A stretch of 7,955 nucleotides of DNA from Bacteroidota bacterium. GTDB lineage: Bacteria; Bacteroidota; Bacteroidia; M30B66. The notes under the pieces were generated by a model. It did no database searches and was not told where the DNA came from. It was given only the letters and a program-made list of their open reading frames with translations. The translations under genes were made by a program, and so were the position numbers. Within the stretch, counting starts at the first letter, position 1. The number at the start of each line of letters is the position of its first letter. The DNA lies in contig CANMGM010000100.1 of NCBI GenBank assembly GCA_947497195.1, positions 1 through 7,955 on the forward strand, read 5' to 3'. Shown one piece after another: positions 1 to 7,118 of the stretch.

Positions 1-2
1 AC

Positions 3-1043
3 AGTGTCGAGCAGCCTTACCAAATTGGAAGGTATACCGATTTACCGGCAGCAGATGCTGAAATTGATGCTGATTTCATGCGAACGGTCGTGGCCGAACA
101 ACAATCGGTGTTCTTTCAACCCTACAACGATCCGCAGTGGAAGAACGAAGGAGATGATAGCACTGAATGGACTGATTTTTTCGAAATCTGTGAGCATTAT
201 CGAGCCGAAAAGCAAATTCCACATAATGATCACGTTGTGCTGCTCAGTTCCAAACGAACTGCGAACAACTGGCTTATGGCGAGCGATTCGAACCGGCGTA
301 ACAATTATTTCATCGCCACGGAGGAATGGAAAATGTACAGTTTTACGGAGGTCCTTTACCCAATTGCTTATCAGCTGGCAACCGGTATTTTAAAGAAGTT
401 CATGTTTCAAAACGAGAACGATTATGCCACAGCACGTCATCTGCGTCCCATAGGTTGTATGCTCGATCACTGCCAGCGCCGAAAAGACTTCACCATCAAA
501 ATGCGCACGGCCGATGTATGTGTCGATTGCCAGCAACTCATTCGCGAACGCAATGTTTCGGAAGAATTATGTCTGCAGGTGTTTCGCATCATGGAAGGAA
601 TCAGAAGTCATATTTTGTTTAAAGAGCGCTTCAACATTACCCGCAACTCGCCCGGTTTAACAATAGACAATAATGGAAGAACCATTCGGGTGCGCGAACT
701 GGGGAACATCATTTTGCCCTTCAATCCGCTCGAGAATACATTATACCGCTTTTTCCTGAAGCATCCGGAGGGTATTCGCTTGAATTTTCTGCAGGACTAC
801 CGAGATGAGATCATGGAATTGTACCAGAGCAATAAACGTTATGGAAGTATCGAGGAAATAAATAGCCGGATTGATGATTTACTCAATCCATCTTCCAATT
901 CGGCCAGTGAAAAAATTTCCCGGATAAAGCGTAAAATTCTCGAGCTTGTCGACGAATATATGGCGCAGGACCTGCTTATTCAAGGTGCGGCAGGTGAAGT
1001 GAAGAGAATTGCGCTGGAGCGATCAAAGGTGGAATATTGTTAG
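3..1043 (+). CDS. Hypothetical cysteine-motif protein, 5'-truncated by the window edge
   Basis: The reading frame is open from base 3 with no stop, so the true start lies outside the window; the ATG at 78 is internal or an alternative start. Numbered from that ATG (321 residues), Cys127 and Cys132 (C-x4-C) and Cys148 and Cys151 (C-x2-C) form a four-cysteine arrangement that could bind zinc. Before it is a segment with YPIAYQLATGIL (94-105). The C-terminal part (about 215-315) is rich in charge and helix, with a FFLKHPEGIR stretch (225-234) and a SEKISRIKRK helix (277-286). From memory, similar C-terminal regions occur in uncharacterised Bacteroidota proteins; I cannot name a family. No signal peptide or membrane segment is visible, so a cytoplasmic protein is likely. 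It is separated from yicC by 167 bases and is probably not in the same operon. Function is not assigned. Confidence refers to the CDS being real. Confidence 0.85.
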   Translation, partial: SVEQPYQIGRYTDLPAADAEIDADFMRTVVAEQQSVFFQPYNDPQWKNEGDDSTEWTDFFEICEHYRAEKQIPHNDHVVLLSSKRTANNWLMASDSNRRNNYFIATEEWKMYSFTEVLYPIAYQLATGILKKFMFQNENDYATARHLRPIGCMLDHCQRRKDFTIKMRTADVCVDCQQLIRERNVSEELCLQVFRIMEGIRSHILFKERFNITRNSPGLTIDNNGRTIRVRELGNIILPFNPLENTLYRFFLKHPEGIRLNFLQDYRDEIMELYQSNKRYGSIEEINSRIDDLLNPSSNSASEKISRIKRKILELVDEYMAQDLLIQGAAGEVKRIALERSKVEYC

Positions 1044-1197
1044 AATCATGAAATCATTCAACCCCAGGCTTTCAATTCGTGCTTAAATAAAAAAATCCCG
1101 TAAACATGTCTCTATAATGAAAGCCGGCGTTAAATAAATATCCAATCTCGATTTACAAGGCATACGAAAATCGCGCTGCTTAATGTGGGTTTATTCT

Positions 1198-1205
1198 TAC
1201 TTTTG
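1198..1205 (+). promoter_or_regulatory. Possible Bacteroidota -7 element of the yicC-gmk-nadD operon
   Basis: TACTTTTG matches the Bacteroidota -7 consensus TAnnTTTG exactly. It ends only 5 bases before the yicC ATG, so a transcript starting at the usual distance would begin at or next to the start codon, giving a leaderless or nearly leaderless mRNA. I see no good TTG-type -33 partner at the usual spacing. The rest of the 1044-1210 gap is AT-rich and shows no clear terminator. An eight-base match with two free positions can occur by chance, so this is tentative. Confidence 0.4.
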
Positions 1206-1210
1206 CTCAC

Positions 1211-2071
1211 ATGATTAAATCGATGACCGGCTTCGGAAAGTCACATGTTTCCTTGGGCGCTAAGCAGCTATCCATAGACATTCGTGCGCTAAACAGTAAG
1301 CAATTCGATTTGAATTTACGCAGTCCTGGAGTTTTACGCAGTCGTGAGGCAGAGATCAGACAGCAAATTGCGGCGGTGCTTGAACGAGGTAAAATCGATT
1401 GTTTTATTGTTTTGAAGCAGGCAGAAGGCAATGTTGCAATAAACGAGGAATTGCTTCAAAGACGTTTCGTTAGAATGGATGCGCTGGCAACAAAGCTGGG
1501 GGCTAATACTGCAGGAGTTCTGCCTGCCCTGCTTGGCTTGTCCGATGCACTTATAGAGGAAGAAGAATTTCTTTCGGAGGCTGATTGGACTTTATTTCAA
1601 GAAGCATTATCTATAGCCTTGAATGCAGCCGATGGATTTCGAATTCAGGAAGGCGATGGATTAAAAACCGAACTTACATTGCGTGTCGATAATATTCATA
1701 AGAATTTATCTCAGGTATCTGTTTTTGATCCCGAAAGAGCCGAAACTATCCGTACAAAGCTGCTTCTGAAAATGGAGCAATTGACTGTCGAGTACGATCG
1801 AAACCGCTTTGAAGAAGAGCTGATTTATTACATCGAAAAACTCGATTTAACTGAAGAAAAACAACGTTTGGCTGCTCACTGCAACTACTTCAGCGAAACA
1901 ATGAATGAGAAAGTGAGCAACGGCCGCAAACTAGGATTTATTTCACAGGAAATGGGCCGCGAAATTAACACCATTGGATCAAAAGCCAATCACGCCGGTA
2001 TTCAAAAGCTCGTCGTATTAATGAAAGACGAGTTGGAAAAAATCAAGGAACAATTAAACAATATTGTGTGA
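1211..2071 (+). CDS. yicC: YicC family endoribonuclease
   Basis: The 286-residue protein has the expected family length and architecture. The YicC-like N-terminal domain starts with the hallmark MIKSMTGFGK and continues with an IRALNSKQFD block (24-33) and an ERGKID motif (58-63). The C-terminal DUF1732 region (about 210-286) contains GRKLGFISQEMGREINTIGS (238-257) and ends in the basic/acidic MKDELEKIKEQ helix (271-281). The E. coli member is an endoribonuclease acting in RNA turnover; the substrate here is unknown. The start at 1211 is fixed by the MIxSMTGF signature, although there is no Shine-Dalgarno sequence. It heads an operon with gmk and nadD; yicC next to gmk is a common arrangement in bacteria. 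The stop codon overlaps the gmk start. Confidence 0.95.
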   Translation: MIKSMTGFGKSHVSLGAKQLSIDIRALNSKQFDLNLRSPGVLRSREAEIRQQIAAVLERGKIDCFIVLKQAEGNVAINEELLQRRFVRMDALATKLGANTAGVLPALLGLSDALIEEEEFLSEADWTLFQEALSIALNAADGFRIQEGDGLKTELTLRVDNIHKNLSQVSVFDPERAETIRTKLLLKMEQLTVEYDRNRFEEELIYYIEKLDLTEEKQRLAAHCNYFSETMNEKVSNGRKLGFISQEMGREINTIGSKANHAGIQKLVVLMKDELEKIKEQLNNIV

Positions 2072-2637
2072 ACGGGAAGCTCATCATTATATGCGCTCCT
2101 AGTGGGGCAGGTAAAACTACCATCGTGCGTCATATTCTCGAGAATATTCCATCGATTGAGTTTTCTGTTTCCGCAACCAACCGAAAGCAACGGCCAACCG
2201 AAATCAACGGCCACGATTATTACTTTATCGAAACCGACGATTTTACCTCGAAAATAGCACAAGGCGAATTTCTCGAATGGGAGGAAGTATATCCCGGAAC
2301 GTTTTATGGCACGCTCAAAGAAGAAATTCATCGTATCTGGAACCGTGGAAACAATGTGATTTTTGATGTGGATGTTGAAGGTGGATTGAATATCAAGCGT
2401 CATTTTGGTTCGCGTGCACTGCTCGTTTTTATACAACCGCCTTCACTCGATGTGCTAAAGGAAAGGCTTAAAAACAGAGCTACCGAAACCGATAAAGACT
2501 ACGAAGTTCGGGTACAAAAAGCGGCTAGAGAAATGGGATACGTGAAGCATGCCGATGCGGTACTCGTTAACGATCAGCTCGACCAGGCTAAAGCAGATGC
2601 CCTTACAATTGTAGGCAAGTTTCTCGGTGTAGAATAG
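2068..2637 (+). CDS. gmk: Guanylate kinase
   Basis: This enzyme phosphorylates GMP (and dGMP) to GDP with ATP in cytoplasmic purine metabolism. The 189-residue protein is close to the usual size. It has the P-loop APSGAGKTT (10-18), the GMP-binding block SVSATNRKQRPTE (33-45) followed by G48 and the Y51-Y52-F53 group, FLEWEEV (68-74), the core strand FDVDVEGG (99-106) and the lid helix KERLKNRATETD (131-142). The C-terminal VNDQLDQA (167-174) is also typical. The start is GTG at 2068, which shares four bases (GTGA) with the yicC stop, indicating translational coupling. No nearby in-frame ATG precedes the P-loop, so GTG is the best start. nadD begins 4 bases after the stop. Confidence 0.97.
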   Translation: MNGKLIIICAPSGAGKTTIVRHILENIPSIEFSVSATNRKQRPTEINGHDYYFIETDDFTSKIAQGEFLEWEEVYPGTFYGTLKEEIHRIWNRGNNVIFDVDVEGGLNIKRHFGSRALLVFIQPPSLDVLKERLKNRATETDKDYEVRVQKAAREMGYVKHADAVLVNDQLDQAKADALTIVGKFLGVE

Positions 2638-2641
2638 CGTT

Positions 2642-3217
2642 ATGCACGTAGGACTTTATTTTGGTTCCTTCAATCCGTTTCACGTTGGTCACCTAGCCAT
2701 AGCCGGTTATTTTGCGCAGTTTACCGAACTCGACGAGGTTTGGTTTGTGGTTAGTCCGCACAATCCGTTTAAAGAAAAAAAGTCCTTGCTCAAGGGGCAC
2801 CATCGATTGGCGATGGTACGGGCAGCTATTGAAGATTGCACATATTTAAAGGCAAGCGATGCCGAGTTTAGTTTGCCTCAACCATCCTTTACTGCCAATA
2901 CACTCGCCTATCTCGGGGAGAAATTCCCCAAGCATCAATTTTATCTTATTATGGGAAGCGACAGCCTCGAGGGTTTCCCGAAATGGCGAAATGCTGAAGT
3001 CATGCTTGAGCACTACCGCCTTATGGTATTCCCCCGTATCGGCCACGATGGCGGCGAATTGCGGAACCACCCCTCGGTTTATTGGGCCGATGATGCGCCG
3101 CAAATTGAATTGTCGTCGACCATGATTCGAAATGCAATTGCAGAGGGTAAAGATGTTCGCTGTTTCATGCCCGAGCGTGCGTGGAAATACCTCGATGAAA
3201 TGAATTTCTATAAATAG
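2642..3217 (+). CDS. nadD: Nicotinate-nucleotide adenylyltransferase
   Basis: This enzyme transfers AMP from ATP to nicotinate mononucleotide, making deamido-NAD in NAD biosynthesis. The 191-residue protein has the nucleotidyltransferase signature GSFNPFHVGHL (8-18) with both catalytic-type histidines (H14, H17). It also has the SPHNPFK loop (38-44), the GSDSLEGFPKW motif (105-115) and the C-terminal SSTMIR motif (158-163), which together distinguish NadD from related adenylyltransferases. The ATG lies 4 bases after the gmk stop and no separate promoter is visible, so it is probably the last gene of the yicC-gmk-nadD operon. No clear hairpin terminator follows; the next promoter-like element begins 34 bases after the stop. 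Confidence 0.97.
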   Translation: MHVGLYFGSFNPFHVGHLAIAGYFAQFTELDEVWFVVSPHNPFKEKKSLLKGHHRLAMVRAAIEDCTYLKASDAEFSLPQPSFTANTLAYLGEKFPKHQFYLIMGSDSLEGFPKWRNAEVMLEHYRLMVFPRIGHDGGELRNHPSVYWADDAPQIELSSTMIRNAIAEGKDVRCFMPERAWKYLDEMNFYK

Positions 3218-3251
3218 TGCAATGCATAATTTTCGATATACTATTTCTGAG

Positions 3252-3259
3252 TACTTTCG
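3252..3259 (+). promoter_or_regulatory. Probable -7 promoter element of the surface-protein gene
   Basis: TACTTTCG matches TAnnTTTG at all but one fixed position. It lies 19 bases before the ATG at 3279, which allows a short leader. An AT-rich TTTTCG at about 3230-3235 sits roughly where a -33 element would be, but it is a poor match. The position argues for translation starting at 3279, because the in-frame ATG at 3222 lies upstream of this element and would not be transcribed from it. Confidence 0.5.
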
Positions 3260-3278
3260 CGGACTTAATCTTTTACAA

Positions 3279-6200
3279 ATGAAAAAAACGCTACACCTTT
3301 TTTCAGCAATGGTATTTTCGCTTTTGCTGCTAACACAAACTTCCAGCGCACAATGTGATTGGCTAGGAGTGCAGTATCCTGCAACAACGATTACACCTAC
3401 AACCACATGGACAACTGTTTCGATAGCAATCTATGCAGGCGAATATTCGGCGTATAATGTAGTTGCCGGCAATATTTATGAATGGTCATTGTGCGCAACA
3501 GATGGAGGAAATTCAACTTATGATTCGCAGTTGAGTTTATTTAATTCTCTCAATACAACTATTGCTCTTGATTACCAGGATGATATTTGTGGAGATGATG
3601 CCAAAATAACATGGACAGCAACCTTTACCGGAATTGCATATGTACAAGTAAATGAATTTAATTGCCTAACCAATCAAACAAATACAACCTTAGTATGCCG
3701 TTTTACACCTGGGGGCAATGGCAATGCTCCGGCTAACGACAATTGTATCGCTGCCACAACTGTTGGTGTGAACACATTTTGTACTGGCGTAGCAGGAACC
3801 TTAACCAATGCAACAGGCTCGACAACGCCTGCGACCTGTACCGGAACGAACACCGATGATGTTTGGTATCGCTTCGTTTGTGATGGATCTTCAATAATAA
3901 ATATCGATTGCACGCCTATTGGCTTAGGCTTCGATCCTGTTATGCAGATTTTCCAAGGTAGCAATTGCAGTAATCTTATCGATGTAGCATGCGTTGATTT
4001 TACCGTGGATGGCGAGTCAGAAGTTTATGGTCTTGAAGGTTTTGCTGCTGGGCAGGTTATTTATGTTCGGATTTTCGATTATTACACTGCTACTGCGACA
4101 AATCCAAACTTTACTTTCTGTGTTTACTCAGAATCAACACCTTCAATTCCGGGCGATATCTGCGAAACGGCCATTGAGTTGCCAACAACCGCATCATGCA
4201 CAAATCCGTTTGGAGGCAATTTCGGTGATTTCAACTCAGATGCAGGCTTTGGATTCGATTGCTCTGGGCAAATTGCATCTGATGCATGGTACACATTTAC
4301 ATCGCTTTCCGATTCAATTTTCTTCGATATCACACCATTTGGTTCAACTAATCCAATTGCTGAGGTTTATGAAGGCTTGGATTGCGCCTCATTGCTAAAT
4401 GTTGGTTGCGGTGATTTTGAAACTGAAGGTTTTACCGAGAGCATCGTAATTGCTCCGATTGCTGCAGGTACGCGTTATTTTGTTCGCTTGTACGACGGAT
4501 CCGGAAATGCTGATGCCAATCTCAATTACGATTTCTGTGTATACGATTCGTTTACATCTTCGGGCAACAATTTAAATGATGAGTGTTTTAACGCGACTGT
4601 TGTGACAGAAGGCACTGCATGCAGCCCCGTTTTTGGCAACTTAGCAGGCGCCACTACCAGCCAACCGGCTACTCAATGCGGAGGGTTTAATACAGATGAT
4701 GTGTGGTTCGAACTCATTGCTACAGATACAGCGATGATTATTCAGCTAGCACCCGATTTTATCGATATGGATATTGCAGCCGAAATCTTCTACTCAACTG
4801 CTGTAGATTGTTCAGGTCTTGTATCGTTTGGTTGTGCAAATGATTCTGTTGCTGGCCAAGGCGAAATTCTATACATCACTGGCTTACAGGCCGGCGTTAC
4901 TTTGTGGTTGCGTGTTTACGACGCAGGTATTTTTCCAACGGAAACACCAACTTTTGCAATGTGCGCTTGGTTCGATGCGGCAATTTTTGGCGTTGAAAAC
5001 GATGAGTGCGATAACTCCACGGTTATTCAGGCTGGACAAGTGTGCAGTCCTGTGCTAGGAACCCTAGCAAATTCGAATGCCTCGCTTCCTGTTACAACTT
5101 GCGCCGGCACCAATACAGACGATGTATGGTACCAAATCATTGCCTCTGATACAGCATTTACAATTGATGTAACGCCAACAGGAGCCTCTCTTGATGCTGT
5201 ACTAGAATTCTTCTACTCTACAACCGGCGATTGTTCTGGCTTGGTTTCATTCGGATGTATTGACAATACTGCCAATGGCGTTGCTGAGTCAATCGACATA
5301 ATTGGACTAGCGCCAGGTGTAAGCATTTGGGTTCGTGTTTACGATTATTTTTCTGGTGTTGTTGCTGATCCTGAATTTACGGTGTGTGCTTACTGGAATC
5401 CCGACCAAATTTTTGATAACAACGAATGCGCCGGTGCAGTAGCCCTTACCCCTGGAAATACATGCAATCCTGTTCCTTTCTCAGTGGCAAATGCAACCGG
5501 TTCAATTCCAACCTCTTCTTGCTCACCAGGTGGTTTGGTTGAAGCCGATGTATGGTTCTCTTTTGTGGCACAAAGTTCAGCTGCTCGCATTAATGTTGCT
5601 GCGGTGAATGGCAGCGATCCGGTGATTCAATATTTCTCTGGTACTTGCGGAAATCTCCTATCTCGCGGTTGTTCAGACTTCTTCATCGAAGGTTTTGATG
5701 AAAATTTAACCGCTACAGGATTGGTTATCGGACAAACCTATTTTGTTCGTGTTTACGATTACCGCGGTGCAGCTAGCCCAGCTACTGATTTTACAATTTG
5801 CATCACAAATCTCAGTACACCAGCTAATGATAATTGCGCAGGCGCTATTCAACTGCCTACATTGCCGGCCGGACAAGCAACGTTTACCTATTTTAACTCG
5901 GCGTTAGCAACTCAATCTCAAGCCGGATGCGCTGGAAATGCCAATGATGATGTTTGGTTTAGCTTTGTTGCTGGTCAGAACCCTGCAGGAACAACGATTA
6001 GTGTTGGTGGAGACCTCGACTTCGCAACGGTATTCCAGGTATTCTCTGGATCATGCGGTAGTTTGGTTCCTGTACAATGTGTTAATGCAGTAACTACTGG
6101 GACATACGATAACGAAAACCAGCTATTTACGACACTTACGGCTGGTCAAACGTATTATGTTCGTGTATACGATTTCGATGCTAGCGTCACAAACAGTACT

Positions 6201-6968
6201 TTCTACATTTACGTTCAGGGAACACCTGTGCCGTGTAACATTCAAAATCCAGTTGCAGCTGCGCAGGGCAGTACAACGATTTGCAGCAATGCGTTCGTGA
6301 ACTTATTAACCCCAACCGTAACAGGATATAGCTATCAATGGCAGTTCAATGGTACGCCTATTACTGGTGCAACCAACAGCGTATATGCGGCAAGCAGTTC
6401 CGGTTCCTACAACGTGGTTATTACCGACGCTCAGCTATGTACTGCAACATCAAACAGCGTTACCGTTTCAACAGTAATTGCACCGGTTGTTACCTTACAA
6501 CTAGGAACTACTACTGGATGTGTTGGCGCTGCAATTGATCTTTCTGGTGGCTCTCCTGAAGGTGGATTGTTCCAAGGCGTTGGTGTTTCGAACAATACCT
6601 TCCTTTCATTGAATGCAGGTGCTTTCCCAATTACATACACCTACACCGATCAGAACGGCTGCTCGGGAACTGCCACGGATGAAATTCAGGCTGTTATATG
6701 CACAGGCTTGGAAGCGAATCGTACAAATGAAATTCGCTTATTTCCAAATCCAGCCCAAAACGTAATTACACTCGAATTAAATGGTTCACAAGTTCGTTCG
6801 GCCGAGATTCTTGATTTAAGTGGTCGCGTTATGCATCTCGAATCGGTTCAAAATCCGAATGGATCAATTCAATTCAACGTTGCAGCACTGGCCAATGGTT
6901 CGTATGTGGTTCGCTGCGTTTTACAAGATGAAACATTTAGCACCAAACGATTTGTAAAAGTTCAATAA
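3279..6968 (+). CDS. T9SS-exported cysteine-rich repeat surface protein
   Basis: The 1229-residue protein is predicted to be exported by Sec and then the type IX secretion system, ending at the cell surface or outside. Residues 1-24 are a signal peptide (MKK, hydrophobic core, SSA before Gln25). Residues 25-151 form a Cys-containing beta domain. Six homologous units of 136-141 residues follow (152-985), each with a DVWY/DAWY-type motif and a late VRVYD-type motif. Next come an Ig-like region (about 990-1066; Cys1002 and Cys1054), a GGSPEGG...YTYTDQNGCSGT module (about 1070-1150) and a type A sorting domain from LFPNPA (1154) to the end. No catalytic domain is visible, so adhesion or matrix binding is plausible but unproven. 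The start at 3279 is preferred over in-frame ATG 3222, which would put 19 hydrophilic residues before the signal peptide and lies upstream of the promoter-like element. A strong terminator follows. Confidence 0.93.
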   Translation: MKKTLHLFSAMVFSLLLLTQTSSAQCDWLGVQYPATTITPTTTWTTVSIAIYAGEYSAYNVVAGNIYEWSLCATDGGNSTYDSQLSLFNSLNTTIALDYQDDICGDDAKITWTATFTGIAYVQVNEFNCLTNQTNTTLVCRFTPGGNGNAPANDNCIAATTVGVNTFCTGVAGTLTNATGSTTPATCTGTNTDDVWYRFVCDGSSIINIDCTPIGLGFDPVMQIFQGSNCSNLIDVACVDFTVDGESEVYGLEGFAAGQVIYVRIFDYYTATATNPNFTFCVYSESTPSIPGDICETAIELPTTASCTNPFGGNFGDFNSDAGFGFDCSGQIASDAWYTFTSLSDSIFFDITPFGSTNPIAEVYEGLDCASLLNVGCGDFETEGFTESIVIAPIAAGTRYFVRLYDGSGNADANLNYDFCVYDSFTSSGNNLNDECFNATVVTEGTACSPVFGNLAGATTSQPATQCGGFNTDDVWFELIATDTAMIIQLAPDFIDMDIAAEIFYSTAVDCSGLVSFGCANDSVAGQGEILYITGLQAGVTLWLRVYDAGIFPTETPTFAMCAWFDAAIFGVENDECDNSTVIQAGQVCSPVLGTLANSNASLPVTTCAGTNTDDVWYQIIASDTAFTIDVTPTGASLDAVLEFFYSTTGDCSGLVSFGCIDNTANGVAESIDIIGLAPGVSIWVRVYDYFSGVVADPEFTVCAYWNPDQIFDNNECAGAVALTPGNTCNPVPFSVANATGSIPTSSCSPGGLVEADVWFSFVAQSSAARINVAAVNGSDPVIQYFSGTCGNLLSRGCSDFFIEGFDENLTATGLVIGQTYFVRVYDYRGAASPATDFTICITNLSTPANDNCAGAIQLPTLPAGQATFTYFNSALATQSQAGCAGNANDDVWFSFVAGQNPAGTTISVGGDLDFATVFQVFSGSCGSLVPVQCVNAVTTGTYDNENQLFTTLTAGQTYYVRVYDFDASVTNSTFYIYVQGTPVPCNIQNPVAAAQGSTTICSNAFVNLLTPTVTGYSYQWQFNGTPITGATNSVYAASSSGSYNVVITDAQLCTATSNSVTVSTVIAPVVTLQLGTTTGCVGAAIDLSGGSPEGGLFQGVGVSNNTFLSLNAGAFPITYTYTDQNGCSGTATDEIQAVICTGLEANRTNEIRLFPNPAQNVITLELNGSQVRSAEILDLSGRVMHLESVQNPNGSIQFNVAALANGSYVVRCVLQDETFSTKRFVKVQ
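3732..6233 (+). repeat. Six in-frame tandem repeats encoding 136-141-residue cysteine-rich beta modules
   Basis: Unit starts are 3732, 4152, 4575, 4998, 5418 and 5826. Each begins near NDxC (NDNC, GDIC, NDEC, NDEC, NNEC, NDNC), has a central DVWY/DAWY/DVWF motif and ends with [VL]R[VIL][YF]D about 15-20 residues before the unit end. Units 1-5 carry six aligned cysteines (C1 in NDxC, C2 about 12-13 residues later, C3 before the DVWY motif, C4 and C5 flanking a short loop, C6 in the final FCVY-like strand). Unit 6 has only four, lacking C2 and C6. The modules resemble the PPC-like beta domains common in Bacteroidota exported proteins. Silent sites are highly diverged between units, so the array is old. 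Confidence 0.9.
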
Positions 6969-6995
6969 GCCCTGAGATTATATCTCAAAAAGGCT
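6968..6995 (+). other. Short hairpin just after the surface-protein stop
   Basis: AGCC (6968-6971) can pair with GGCT (6992-6995), and TGAGAT (6973-6978) with ATCTCA (6982-6987), across a 3-base loop and with an asymmetric internal bulge. No T-run follows, so it is not a canonical terminator. It may be an mRNA 3'-end stabilising structure or chance. The region lies within the span later deleted from the second copy of the duplication, so no second copy exists for comparison. Confidence 0.3.
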
Positions 6996-7032
6996 TCATT
7001 GCTTATATTTAGTACTTAAAACACTTAGTTTT

Positions 7033-7076
7033 CCGGGGACTTGAATCGTTCGATTTAAGTCCCCGGTTTCTTTTTC
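7033..7076 (+). terminator. Rho-independent terminator of the surface-protein gene
   Basis: CCGGGGACTT (7033-7042) pairs perfectly with AAGTCCCCGG (7057-7066). The stem continues through GAATCG/CGATTT with one G-T wobble to a 2-base loop (7049-7050), about 16 base pairs in all. The T-rich tract TTTCTTTTTC (7067-7076) follows at once. The hairpin is 64 bases after the stop codon. The T-tract is on the + strand side only, so it is oriented for the surface-protein gene. A diverged second copy is at 7419-7454. Confidence 0.9.
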
Positions 7077-7118
7077 AAAAGTCCCATCTAGTATATCCCA
7101 ATGCTCCGCATTTCGGGC
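7075..7118 (-). pseudogene. Orphan 3' tail of the TonB-dependent receptor gene (relic)
   Basis: Read on the - strand, this segment gives GALGYTRWDF and a TGA stop (7075-7077), against GAMGYAGFRWNF and TGA in the working receptor gene (stop 7461-7463). It aligns to 7461-7510 with one 6-base gap and 7 mismatches in 44 positions (hand count). The gap removes two codons, so frame is kept. It has no upstream coding region and is cut at the duplication junction. Its stop lies in the tail of the terminator T-tract. It is a by-product of the 540-bp duplication and encodes nothing by itself. Confidence 0.82.

Noticed and set aside
1044..1210. Small gene, RNA gene or terminator in the gap before yicC
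   Set aside because: I found no supported open frame, no tRNA-like fold and no stem followed by a T-run. Only the -7-like element at its end is worth noting.
2002..2436. A 144-residue open frame on the - strand across yicC and gmk
   Set aside because: It is antisense to conserved gmk motifs and has no independent coding evidence.
3351..3356. Possible lipoprotein cleavage site at the Gln25-Cys26 end of the surface-protein signal peptide
   Set aside because: The residue before Cys is Gln and the context S-A-Q-C does not fit a lipobox. Signal peptidase I cleavage after Ala24 fits better.
2846..3406. A 186-residue open frame on the - strand across nadD and the start of the surface-protein gene
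   Set aside because: It lies antisense to a certain gene (nadD), crosses a promoter region, and its translation shows no recognisable domain. It is a shadow frame.
3732..6233. CRISPR-like or short tandem DNA repeats in the large gene
   Set aside because: The periodicity is about 420 bases, in frame, and visible mainly at protein level. It reflects protein modules, not a DNA array.
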